This document shows positions 18,219-26,392 of a stretch of 64,000 bases of DNA, piece after piece. The notes under the pieces were generated by a model. The model was not told the origin of the DNA. It saw nothing but the letters and a program-made list of their open reading frames with translations, and did not search any database. Position 1 is the first letter of the stretch; every line of letters starts with the position of its first letter. This DNA comes from Martelella lutilitoris (GTDB taxonomy: Bacteria; Pseudomonadota; Alphaproteobacteria; Rhizobiales; Rhizobiaceae), in NCBI RefSeq assembly GCF_016598595.1, contig NZ_CP066786.1, positions 3,619,501 through 3,683,500 of the forward strand, in the 5' to 3' direction. The translations under genes and the position numbers were made by a program.

Positions 18219-19517
18219 TCAATACCGGTTGGCGATCGGCAGTTCTTCTGCCGGAAACAGCGAGATCACCTCGCACCCCTTGTCGGTGACGACGACCTCC
18301 TCCTCGATGCGGGCGGCGGAGAAGCCGTCGGCGGCCGGGCAATAGGTTTCCAGCGCGAACACCATGCCGGTCTGGATTTCCATGGGGTTGTCGAGCGACA
18401 CCGCCCGCGAGATGATCGGGCGCTCGTGCAATGCCAGCCCCAGACCATGGCCGAACTGAAGGCCGAAAGCGGACAGTTCGTCCGGAAAGCCGAATTCTTC
18501 CGCCTTGGGCCATGCCTTGGCCACCACATCCGTGGTCACGCCCGGCTTGATCAGCGCGATCGACGCATCGATCCATTCGCGCGCCTTCACATAGGCATCG
18601 ACCTGGGCAGGCGTCGAGCGGCCGATATTGAAGGTCCGGTAATAGCAGGTGCGGTAGCCTTGATAGCTCTGCAGGATATCGAAGAAGGCCTGATCGCCGG
18701 GCCGGAACAGCCGGTCGGTGAAATTGTGCGGATGCGGATTGCAGCGCTCGCCGGAAATGGCGTTGATCGCCTCCACATCATCGGAGCCCATTTCATAGAG
18801 CATCTTGTTGGACAGCGCGACGATCTCGTTCTCGCGCACGCCCGGTTTCAGCTCCTCGTAGATCATGTGATAGACGCCATCGACCATGCTGGCGGCCTGG
18901 GTGAGAAGCTGGATCTCGTCCCAGTTCTTGATCTCGCGCGCCGACAGCATGATCTGCTGGCCGTCAACGACGTTGATGCCTGCAGCCTTCAGCGCCTCGA
19001 ACATGGCGGTTTCGGCATAGTCGACGCCGACCGGCATATCGGCCATGCCCGCATCGCGGATGAGACCGGCGATCTCCTCGGCATATTTCCGCATCAGCCC
19101 GAAGGAGGGCGGGATGGTGCCACGCATGCCGACGACGCCCGCCCGGCAATGATCCGGCACCAGCCAGTCGGAAAACTTGCGGTGATGCACGGCGGCGGAG
19201 CCGAAATCCCAGACATAAGGCGCGTCATCGCCCGTCAGCAGGCAGAAGCGGCACATCTTGTCGCGTTCCCACTCGCCGATCTTGGTGGCGGAGACATAGC
19301 GGATATTGTTGACGTCGAAGAGCAGCAGCGAGCCCGCATCGCTGTTCTTCAGCGCCTGGCGGGTGCGCGACAGGCGGTAGCGCCTCAGCCGGTCATGATC
19401 GACGCGGCGTTCGAAATCGACGGACGTATGGCCCCATGCGGGAAGCCGCCCCTCCCAGTTCCAGTTGGGCTGAAGGTCCTGCGGGGTGAGCACATTGGGT
19501 GTCAGTGCGCGGTTCAT
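18219..19517 (-). CDS. M24-family (creatinase/Xaa-Pro dipeptidase fold) protein with an altered metal site
   Basis: This 432-residue protein has the N-terminal creatinase-like domain (LLLFDVNNIRYVSATKIGEW) and the C-terminal pita-bread domain from about residue 190. The metal-ligand signature normally reads DxG...D with Asp 11 residues apart; here it is FFDILQSYQGYRTCYYRTFN, so the second Asp is Cys. The His in FGHGLGLALHE and both Glu residues (ALETYCP, RIEEEVVVT) remain. Such proteins include metal-free creatinase-type C-N hydrolases and DddP-like lyases as well as peptidases, so a peptidase label is unsafe. It sits between an SDR and the E1 genes of the catabolic operon. Confidence 0.85.
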   Translation of the reverse strand: MNRALTPNVLTPQDLQPNWNWEGRLPAWGHTSVDFERRVDHDRLRRYRLSRTRQALKNSDAGSLLLFDVNNIRYVSATKIGEWERDKMCRFCLLTGDDAPYVWDFGSAAVHHRKFSDWLVPDHCRAGVVGMRGTIPPSFGLMRKYAEEIAGLIRDAGMADMPVGVDYAETAMFEALKAAGINVVDGQQIMLSAREIKNWDEIQLLTQAASMVDGVYHMIYEELKPGVRENEIVALSNKMLYEMGSDDVEAINAISGERCNPHPHNFTDRLFRPGDQAFFDILQSYQGYRTCYYRTFNIGRSTPAQVDAYVKAREWIDASIALIKPGVTTDVVAKAWPKAEEFGFPDELSAFGLQFGHGLGLALHERPIISRAVSLDNPMEIQTGMVFALETYCPAADGFSAARIEEEVVVTDKGCEVISLFPAEELPIANRY

Positions 19518-19594
19518 AATATCCTCCGTCGGGCGAGGCCTTCACCTGCCCGCATGTTTGAAATGGATGGTCAGAAAATCGGGGCGTCGCGGCG

Positions 19595-20401
19595 CTACTG
19601 GATCACCCAGCCGCCATCGATATGGATCATCTGGCCGGTCATGTAGTCGCTGTCGTGGCTGGCGAGGAATGCGGCCGTACCCTTCACGTCGTCGGGATAG
19701 GAGACCTTTTTCAGCGCCAGAGCATTCTCCGCGAGGTCTTCGAAAGCCTGGCCTTCCTTCTGCTTGAAACCCATCTCGACCAGATCCTTGTCGAGCTGCG
19801 CCCAGAGCGGCGTCTTGACCACGCCCGGCGCATAGCCGTTGACGGTGATATTGTGCTCGGCGAGCGTGACCGCGCCGCAATGGGTGAGCGCCAGGCAGCC
19901 ATATTTCGAGGTGCAGTAAACGGTGACATCGTAAAGCGGTTTGCGCGACGCGACCGAACCGACATTGATCAGCTTGTAGACATGCTCCTGCTTGCCCTGC
20001 TTGATCATCTGCCGGGCCACCGCCTGCATGCCGAGCCACATGCCCTTGGTGTTGACGTTCATGATGAAGTCCCAATTGTCCTCATCGATGTCCATGAAGA
20101 ATTTCGGCTTGTTGACCCCGGCATTGAACAGGCCGACATTGATCATGCCGAAGGCCTCGACGGTGGCGGCAACCGCCGCCTCATTGTCATCACGGCTCGT
20201 CACATCCATCTTCACCGCAATCGCCTGGCCGTTGCCGGCGGCGTTGATCTTGTCAGCGAGTGCCTTGCCCAGTTCGAGGTCAAGATCGCCGATGCAGACA
20301 TTGGCGCCCTGCTCGGCGAAATGCTCGGCATTGGTCGCGCCCATGCCCTGGGCGCCGCCTGTGATCAGGATGTTTTTGCCTTTGAGGCGATTGGGGTCCA
20401 T
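19595..20401 (-). CDS. SDR family NAD(P)-dependent oxidoreductase (catabolic operon)
   Basis: This 268-residue classical SDR has the cofactor motif ITGGAQGMGATNAEHFAEQG (residues 13-32), Asp-rich CIGDLDLELG suggesting NAD preference, FNAGVNKPKFFMDIDEDNW, the catalytic Ser in NVGSVASRKPL and Y-x-x-x-K as YCTSKYG. The C-terminus FLASHDSDYMTGQMIHIDGGW matches polyol/3-oxoacyl dehydrogenase-type SDRs. It shares the DSDYMTGQ tail and the AGVNKP/AGVNRP element with the second SDR at 23538, so the two look like paralogues placed on both sides of the divergon. Likely oxidises a hydroxyl group of the imported compound. AGGAGAG lies before the ATG. Confidence 0.92.
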   Translation of the reverse strand: MDPNRLKGKNILITGGAQGMGATNAEHFAEQGANVCIGDLDLELGKALADKINAAGNGQAIAVKMDVTSRDDNEAAVAATVEAFGMINVGLFNAGVNKPKFFMDIDEDNWDFIMNVNTKGMWLGMQAVARQMIKQGKQEHVYKLINVGSVASRKPLYDVTVYCTSKYGCLALTHCGAVTLAEHNITVNGYAPGVVKTPLWAQLDKDLVEMGFKQKEGQAFEDLAENALALKKVSYPDDVKGTAAFLASHDSDYMTGQMIHIDGGWVIQ

Positions 20402-20446
20402 GGTCTCTCCTCCCGTGTTGACCGGCCCTTTGACTTTGCAAAGAGC

Positions 20447-22273
20447 CTATGTGACGCGTTTTCGCATGGCCTCTTCCGCGCGCGTCTGAGCGCGCGAAAG
20501 GGCCTGTTTCGGACTGACGATGCCGCGCAGCATGTCGTGCAGCTCATGGCCGCAAATCTGGATGATGTCGGAAATTTCCGGGATCGGCGGGCGCGGCCAG
20601 AACTGCAGCTCGTCGCGCCAGGACATCTGGTCGACGCTCTCGAAGATCGGCGACAGGCGGCGCACTTCCGGGTCGGAACCGACGGAATAGCGCGGCGCGG
20701 TGCGGCTGCCGTTCTGGATGAAAAGTTTCTGCGCTTCCGGCGAGGTGAAGGCGACCAGCGCCTCGACAGCCTCGTCCACCCGCTCCTCCGGCAGGTTGGC
20801 GGGAACGCCGAAGACGTAGCCGCCGACCGGCGCGATCGGCGTGCCGCCCGGCCCGTGCGGATGCGGCAGATAGCCTGTATTGCCGAAGGCGGGCGATTGC
20901 GGATCGAGCTCGAAATAGGGCGCCAGAAGCGTATAGCCATAGGCCATCGCCACCTTGCCCTCGGCATAGGGCCGCACGCGCTCGTACCAGGACATGGACA
21001 GGATGTCGGGCGGCGAGAATTCCATCAGCGCCAGCAGATATTCCGCGGCTTCGAGCGCCTTCGGCGTGTCGATCGTCGGATGAAGATCATCGCGCTCCAG
21101 ATGGTCGGCGTCGAAACCGCCGGCGATTTCCTTCAGGTTGATGATCGGCTGGCCGAAATCGGCGCAGGTCATCATGAAGGTGTGGCCGAGCGCCGTTCCG
21201 CGCGCGGCGTTCCAGGCAATGCCGTAGACGCCCATGCGCGGCTCGTGCAGCCGGGCGGCAGCCTCGAGTACGGCCTCCGTGGTTTCCGGCGGCTCAAGGG
21301 CGGCTTCCGCGAACAGGTCGCGGCGATAGAAGAACAGCTCGGGCGTCGTCTGGCTCGGCACGCCATAGGCCACGCCGTCCCAATGAGCGGCGCGCCAGCC
21401 GGCCGTGTGAAAATCACCGGGGTCGAGCCTGTCGAGATCCATGATGGACGGCAGCGGCCGCAGAACGCCCTTCTTGACGAATTCGCCAAGCCAGGGCAGG
21501 TCGACGGCGATCAGATCGTAGCGGCTGACGGCGCGTTCGGCATTGCGCAGCGCCTCGCCGCGCAGACGGTCGATCGAAAAGGCGCGCTGATGGATATTGC
21601 AGCCGACCAGATGCTCGAACTGGCGCTTCAGATTGCTCATCACCATGAAGGTCGGGTCGCCATGGACGAGGATGCGCAGGCCGCCCGAAAGCTTCATCGG
21701 CGTCGGCAGCGCCTGCGGCGGGCCGATCAGCATCTTTCCAGGCTGGTACGAGCCGCCGAAATAATAGTCCGCGTTCTCCTGGGTGAAGCCGTCGGCGCCG
21801 AAACGCACGGCCGCCAGACGATGGATGCGACGGGCAAGCTGGCACCAGTTGTCCAGCATTTCCGGGCTTGGGTGCAGGGAAACGCTCTTGCCGGATTTCG
21901 AACGCGGGCGCTGTTCGACCGCGCCCGATTCCAGCAGTTCGGTGAGCTTGCGCGTCGCCGTCGCGTAAGGAACGCCGGAGGCCGCGATGATCGACGAGGG
22001 GATCACCATCCGCCCTTCCAGATGCCGGCGCAGAAGATGCAGGCACATGTTGAGATAGGGGTTGGGGGCGTTCGGCGTGGTGGCGTCATCGACCTCGACC
22101 AGCACATCTTCCATGAACCGCACGACGGCCTCCAGCTCGGCGGAAACGGAAGGTTTTGCCTCCGCTCCGCCGGCCACGGCAGCGCCATATCCATTTTGAA
22201 TATTTTGTGCGATATCCTGATTCATCTGTCCCGGCAAACCGTGCTCCGGTCTGCGCCTCGTTGGCGATGCCAT
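20447..22273 (-). CDS. Winged-helix regulator fused to a family-1 solute-binding-protein domain
   Basis: This 608-residue protein has no signal peptide. Residues about 50-150 form a winged helix-turn-helix (PSSIIAASGVPYATATRKLT, then AVEQRPRSKSGKSVSLHPSP as wing). From about residue 198 to the end it reads as an extracellular solute-binding protein family 1: RILVHGDPTFMVMSNLKRQF, YDLIAVDLPWLGEFVKKGVL, WDGVAYGVPSQTTPELFFYR, EGKVAMAYGYTLLAPYF and AVEALVAFTSPEAQKLFIQN. A cytoplasmic sensor-regulator is inferred. E. coli SgrR is the known precedent for HTH plus solute-binding domain, but with a family-5 domain. AGAGGA upstream supports the 22273 start; an ATG at 22225 is an alternative. It is divergent from a CUT2 importer and precedes the SDR by 45 bases. 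Confidence 0.87.
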   Translation of the reverse strand: MASPTRRRPEHGLPGQMNQDIAQNIQNGYGAAVAGGAEAKPSVSAELEAVVRFMEDVLVEVDDATTPNAPNPYLNMCLHLLRRHLEGRMVIPSSIIAASGVPYATATRKLTELLESGAVEQRPRSKSGKSVSLHPSPEMLDNWCQLARRIHRLAAVRFGADGFTQENADYYFGGSYQPGKMLIGPPQALPTPMKLSGGLRILVHGDPTFMVMSNLKRQFEHLVGCNIHQRAFSIDRLRGEALRNAERAVSRYDLIAVDLPWLGEFVKKGVLRPLPSIMDLDRLDPGDFHTAGWRAAHWDGVAYGVPSQTTPELFFYRRDLFAEAALEPPETTEAVLEAAARLHEPRMGVYGIAWNAARGTALGHTFMMTCADFGQPIINLKEIAGGFDADHLERDDLHPTIDTPKALEAAEYLLALMEFSPPDILSMSWYERVRPYAEGKVAMAYGYTLLAPYFELDPQSPAFGNTGYLPHPHGPGGTPIAPVGGYVFGVPANLPEERVDEAVEALVAFTSPEAQKLFIQNGSRTAPRYSVGSDPEVRRLSPIFESVDQMSWRDELQFWPRPPIPEISDIIQICGHELHDMLRGIVSPKQALSRAQTRAEEAMRKRVT

Positions 22274-22318
22274 TTGTTGTCCTCTCTATTTGTCCAAAAC
22301 CGCGATCCTGAAATATCG

Positions 22319-22366
22319 CTAAAAAATCCAATACGGATAATTAAAAATTCATTCTGGATATTTTAG
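22319..22366. promoter_or_regulatory. Candidate operator of the divergent catabolic locus
   Basis: CTAAAAAATCC (22319-22329) and GGATATTTTAG (22356-22366) are an inverted repeat matching at 10 of 11 positions, in an AT-rich gap between the regulator gene and the importer operon. A third GGATA lies at 22335-22339, exactly 21 bases (two helical turns) before the one at 22356. The placement suits binding by the divergent winged-helix regulator. Confidence 0.55.
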
Positions 22367-22483
22367 GCAGGTCCATTGCCGCCGAATTAGTGGTGTATGA
22401 AAGCCCATTGCCCGGGAGAGGCCCGACCGGTTGCCGGAGGGCCGAGGCAATGCATTCATTTTATCGTTTGGGAGGAACGGAAT

Positions 22484-23446
22484 ATGAGATTTTCAGCCAG
22501 GCTGACCTTGGCCGCAACGACCGCGATTGCGGGGCTCGCCCTTGCAGGCGCCGCATCCGCCGAGAGCTACAAGATCGGCATCACGCAGAACAATGTCGGC
22601 GTTGACAGCTATCAGACGACCTATGAGCAGGCCTTCATCAACGCGGCCGACGCCAACCCCGACGTCGAAACCGTTGTCCTCGACGCAGGCGGCGACGTCG
22701 CCCGTCAGATCGCCCAGGTGGAAGACTTGATCCAGCAGAAGGTCGACGCCATCATCATCTGGCCGACCAATGGCGAGGCCGTCATTCCGGCCGTGCGCAA
22801 GGCCCACAAGGCCGGTATTCCGGTGATCGTCACCAATTCCAACATCGCGGAGCCGGGCTTCGATTTCGTCGCTTCCTTCTCCGGCCCGGACAACATCACG
22901 CAGGGCGCGCGCTCGGCCGAGATCATGTGCGACAAGTTCAAGGACATGGGCATCGCCGATGAAGCCAAGATCGTGCAGATCTCCGGCCAGCCGGGCTATA
23001 CGACGGCGATCGAGCGCGCCAAGGGCTTTGAGGATCGCCTTCCGGAAGTCTGCCCGAACGTGACGCTGATGGAAACGCAGCCCGGCGACTGGAACCGGGA
23101 AAAGTCGCAGAAGGTGATGGAAGCCTTCCTCGTCAAATATGACGACATCGACGGCGTCTATGCCGGCGACGACAATATGGGCGTCGGCGCGCTCAACGCC
23201 GCCAAGGCCGCCGGCCGCGACGGCATCATCTTCGTCGGCGCGACAAACTTCTCCGTCGGCTACGAGGCCATGGAAAACGGCGATTACTGGGGCTCGATCT
23301 ACCAGTCGCCGGTCGATGACGCCGAGGCCGCGCTGCAGACGGCAATCGACGTGCTCGACGGCAAGGACGTGCCCTTCCTCAACTATTTCGACACGCCCAA
23401 GATCACCCAGGACAATATGGACCAGTTCACCAAGCCGGTGTTCTAA
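22484..23446 (+). CDS. CUT2 sugar ABC transporter substrate-binding protein
   Basis: The ATG at 22484, eight bases after GGGAGGAA, gives a 320-residue periplasmic protein. The Sec signal is RFSARLTLAATTAIAGLALA with cleavage near ASAES. The mature part is a type-I periplasmic binding fold of the ribose/galactose group: YKIGITQNNVGVDSYQTTYE, VEDLIQQKVDAIIIWPTNGE, GIPVIVTNSNI, TTAIERAKGF and GVYAGDDNMGVGALNAAKAAG. The ligand is probably a sugar, polyol or related small molecule. It heads the rightward operon; SDR, two permeases and an ATPase follow. Confidence 0.93.
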   Translation: MRFSARLTLAATTAIAGLALAGAASAESYKIGITQNNVGVDSYQTTYEQAFINAADANPDVETVVLDAGGDVARQIAQVEDLIQQKVDAIIIWPTNGEAVIPAVRKAHKAGIPVIVTNSNIAEPGFDFVASFSGPDNITQGARSAEIMCDKFKDMGIADEAKIVQISGQPGYTTAIERAKGFEDRLPEVCPNVTLMETQPGDWNREKSQKVMEAFLVKYDDIDGVYAGDDNMGVGALNAAKAAGRDGIIFVGATNFSVGYEAMENGDYWGSIYQSPVDDAEAALQTAIDVLDGKDVPFLNYFDTPKITQDNMDQFTKPVF

Positions 23447-23463
23447 GCCTTATCCCTGATTGC

Positions 23464-23500
23464 GGCGGGGCCGGGCGCAAGGCCCGCGCCCCCGCCTTTT
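23464..23500 (+). terminator. Strong hairpin with T tract after the binding-protein gene (attenuator)
   Basis: GGCGGGG (23464-23470) pairs with CCCCGCC (23490-23496), with inner arms CGGGC and GCCCG, and four T residues follow. Located between the binding-protein gene and the rest of the operon, it likely causes partial termination or protects the upstream mRNA, giving excess binding protein, a common arrangement in ABC operons. Confidence 0.65.
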
Positions 23501-23537
23501 CCAAATCAACCAAACATCAAATAACGGGAGAGGCTCA

Positions 23538-24335
23538 GTGGGTCGTGTCTCTGGACGTTCCTGCATCGTGACGGGAGCGGCGCGCGGTATCGGCCGCGCG
23601 ATTGGCGAAGCGCTGCTCGACGAGGGCGCGGATGTCTGCTTTGCCGACATCAACGGCGAAAGCCTCAAGGCGGTCGAGGAGCAGAACCGGGACCGCGCCG
23701 CGCGAAACGGCGGGCGGGTTACCCATGCCATCGTCGACGTGACGAAGCGCGAACAGGTGCGCGCGATGATCGCCCATGCGGTTTCGGTCTTCGGCAAGCT
23801 CGACGTCAAGTTCAACAATGCCGGCGTCAACCGGCCGATGAATTTTCTCGACGTGACCGAGGAGAACTGGAATTTCATCATGTCCGTCAACGGTCTCGGC
23901 TGCCTGATCGGCATGCAGGAGGCGGCGCGGCAGATGATCAGCCAGAGGACCGGCGGCAAGATCATCAACACGACCTCGATCGCCGGCAGGCAGGGCTTCG
24001 ACAATGTCGCGCCCTACTGCGCATCGAAGGCGGGCGTGATATCGCTGATCCAGTCCGGCGCGCGCGATCTGGCCAAACACAACATCACCGTAACCGGATT
24101 TGCGCCCGGCGTGGTGGCAACGGAAATGTGGGAACAGGTCGACCGCGATCTGATGGAGATTGGCGCGGCGGAAAAGCCCGGCCAGGCCATGGCCGAATTT
24201 TCCGCCGACATTCTGCGCGGCAAGGTGGCCCGGCCGGACGACATTACCGGCACGACCACCTTTCTCGCCTCGCCCGACAGCGATTACATGACCGGGCAGG
24301 TAGTCATGATCGACGGCGGCATGACGCTCGTTTGA
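23538..24335 (+). CDS. SDR family NAD(P)-dependent oxidoreductase (importer operon)
   Basis: A GTG start at 23538, five bases after GGGAGAGG, gives 265 residues. Classical SDR motifs are VTGAARGIGRAIGEALLDEG, FNNAGVNRPMNFLDVTEENW, the catalytic Ser in NTTSIAGRQGF and YCASKAG. The tail FLASPDSDYMTGQVVMIDGG is shared with the SDR at 19595-20401. The family includes sorbitol/L-iditol-type dehydrogenases; the substrate is presumably the compound imported by the surrounding transporter or its oxidation product. Its insertion between binding-protein and permease genes shows it belongs to the same pathway. Confidence 0.92.
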   Translation: MGRVSGRSCIVTGAARGIGRAIGEALLDEGADVCFADINGESLKAVEEQNRDRAARNGGRVTHAIVDVTKREQVRAMIAHAVSVFGKLDVKFNNAGVNRPMNFLDVTEENWNFIMSVNGLGCLIGMQEAARQMISQRTGGKIINTTSIAGRQGFDNVAPYCASKAGVISLIQSGARDLAKHNITVTGFAPGVVATEMWEQVDRDLMEIGAAEKPGQAMAEFSADILRGKVARPDDITGTTTFLASPDSDYMTGQVVMIDGGMTLV

Positions 24336-24405
24336 AGCGCGCATGCGAAGACAAGGGCGAATAACGCCCGAAATGGCCTGGTAACCGAAGCTTTGGGAGG
24401 AGCTT

Positions 24406-25380
24406 GTGGCGAATTTTACGCGAAAAGACGTGGGCGCATTGCTGGCCCGGCAAGGGATCCTGATCGCCTTCGTGGTGTTCATGATCGGCTTTGCCCTGAT
24501 CAACCAGCGCTTTGTCGCGCCGGACAATATTCTGGGCGTGATCCGCTCCTCGGCCATTCTGGGCGTCATCGCGCTCGGCGTCACCTTCGTCGTCATCGGC
24601 GGCAATCTCGACCTGTCCGTCGGTTCGATGATGTCCTTTTCCACCATTGTCGTGCTCGACCTGCATGACAGGCTCGGCCCGGTTCTCGGCATTCCGGCGA
24701 TGTATGCGATGACGCTGGCGCTCGGCGCCTTCAACGGCTTCCTGATCGGTTACCTCCGGCTCAACTCGCTGATCGTCACGCTCGGCATGCTGTCGGCGAT
24801 CTACGGCCTGACGCTGACCTATTCCGGCGGCAAGAATATGGATATCGCCGACAAGGAACACACCTGGTTTTCCGTCTTCGGCCAGGGCGACATTCTCGGC
24901 ATCCCCTCCCCGATCGTCATCTTCGCGGGTCTGGCCATCATTCTTGCCCTGCTGCTTGCCAAGACGCCCTTCGGCCGCAAGGTCTATGCCGTCGGCGGCA
25001 ACGGAGTTGCGGCGACCTTTTCCGGCATTCCGCGCGCCCGTATCGTGTTCTTCACCTATCTGATCTCCTCCTTCTGCGTGGCGACCGCCGGCCTCATCCA
25101 GGCCAGCCGCTCGCTCGGCAGCCAGAACACGGTCGGCCAGGGGATGGAACTGGAGGTTCTGGCGGCCGTCATCCTCGGCGGCGCGTCGCTGCTCGGCGGA
25201 TCCGGCACCGTGTTCAAGACCGTCATCGGCGTGCTGATCCTCGGCTTTATCCAGAATGGACTTCTGCTCGCCGGCCTGCAGTTCTACGTCCAGTATGTCG
25301 TCACCTGGGTGATCATCATTCTTGCGGTCTGGCTCGATATCGCCGCCAAGCGCGGCCGTCTCTGGTCGCCGATTGCGTGA
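24406..25380 (+). CDS. CUT2 ABC transporter permease (RbsC-like), first subunit
   Basis: A GTG start after GGGAGGAGC gives 324 residues with about nine hydrophobic segments, the size of ribose-type permeases. The signature region ALGVTFVVIGGNLDLSVGSM (about 49-68) and the later VLAAVILGGASLLGGSGTV are diagnostic of RbsC/XylH/AraH proteins. It forms the membrane channel together with the second permease, so the importer probably has a heteromeric membrane part. Confidence 0.93.
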   Translation: MANFTRKDVGALLARQGILIAFVVFMIGFALINQRFVAPDNILGVIRSSAILGVIALGVTFVVIGGNLDLSVGSMMSFSTIVVLDLHDRLGPVLGIPAMYAMTLALGAFNGFLIGYLRLNSLIVTLGMLSAIYGLTLTYSGGKNMDIADKEHTWFSVFGQGDILGIPSPIVIFAGLAIILALLLAKTPFGRKVYAVGGNGVAATFSGIPRARIVFFTYLISSFCVATAGLIQASRSLGSQNTVGQGMELEVLAAVILGGASLLGGSGTVFKTVIGVLILGFIQNGLLLAGLQFYVQYVVTWVIIILAVWLDIAAKRGRLWSPIA

Positions 25381-25390
25381 GGAGATGACC

Positions 25391-26392
25391 ATGACCAGCC
25401 AGAGCTACAGCAAATACATCAAGCAGGGCGCGATCTGGGGTTTCATCCTCGTCGAGCTGATCTTCTTCTCCGTCGCCGGGCACTTCCTGTCGCTGTCGGA
25501 CACCGCCTTCATGGATTTCGACAACATGCTGCTGCTTCTGAAGCAGTCGGTCCCGATCGGCATCATCGCCATCGGCATGACGGTGATCATGATCAACGGC
25601 AATATCGACCTTTCCGTCGGCGCGACCTTCGCGCTCGCCGGCATCGTCATGCTGGATTCGATGACATGGCCGATCTTTGCAAGCCTCGGCGATTGGGTGA
25701 TCCCGGTCTCCTGGGCGCTGGCGCTTCTGACGGGCGCCGTCCTCGGTGGGCTCAACGGCCTCATCGTCTGGAAAACCGGCGTTGACGCCTTCATCGTCAC
25801 GCTCGGCGCCATGCTCGGCTATCGCGGCCTCGTGTTCATGTATAACGGCGAGAACCCGACCTCGCATCTTAACTGGACACTGGTTGATTTCGCCGAAGCG
25901 CAGTTTCTCGGCATCCACACCGCAAGCTGGTTCTTCCTCGCCGTCACCGCCATCATCTGGCTGGTGATGACGAAGACCGTGCATGGCCGCAATGCCTATG
26001 CGATCGGCGACAATCGCGAGGCGGCGATCAATGCCGGCATCCGCGTCGGCCCGCATTTCCTGCGCAATTTCATCCTGATCGGCTTTCTCGCGGCATTGAG
26101 CGCCGTGGTGTTCTACTCCGAAAGCGGCTCGGTGAACCCCAATGACGGTGAGCTTTATGAATTGTGGGCGATCACTGCGGTGGTCCTCGGCGGCACCAAG
26201 CTTGCCGGCGGTTCGGGCTCGATCCTCTCCACCTTCGGCGGCGTCATCGCCATCCAGCTTCTGCGCAAGGGCCTCGGCTATATCGGCGCGGATACCGAAA
26301 CCGTCAACCTGGTCATCGGGCTCATTCTCATCGCCGTCCTGTTTCTGGACCGCCAGTTGAACCGCAAGGGCAGAGGGGAGCTCAGGATATGA
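25391..26392 (+). CDS. CUT2 ABC transporter permease (RbsC-like), second subunit
   Basis: The ATG at 25391 is placed seven bases after GAGGAG, better than the ATG at 25385, which abuts it. The 333-residue product has IAIGMTVIMINGNIDLSVGA and LWAITAVVLGGTKLAGGSGS, the same two signatures as the first permease, with about nine membrane spans. The stop codon overlaps the ATPase start in an ATGA arrangement, implying translational coupling. Confidence 0.93.
   Translation: MTSQSYSKYIKQGAIWGFILVELIFFSVAGHFLSLSDTAFMDFDNMLLLLKQSVPIGIIAIGMTVIMINGNIDLSVGATFALAGIVMLDSMTWPIFASLGDWVIPVSWALALLTGAVLGGLNGLIVWKTGVDAFIVTLGAMLGYRGLVFMYNGENPTSHLNWTLVDFAEAQFLGIHTASWFFLAVTAIIWLVMTKTVHGRNAYAIGDNREAAINAGIRVGPHFLRNFILIGFLAALSAVVFYSESGSVNPNDGELYELWAITAVVLGGTKLAGGSGSILSTFGGVIAIQLLRKGLGYIGADTETVNLVIGLILIAVLFLDRQLNRKGRGELRI

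Noticed and set aside
19622..22366. A 914-codon open frame on the plus strand opposite the SDR and regulator genes
   Set aside because: It is a shadow of GC-rich minus-strand genes. The opposite strand carries clear SDR and solute-binding motifs, while this frame has His/Arg/Gly-rich sequence without any family pattern.
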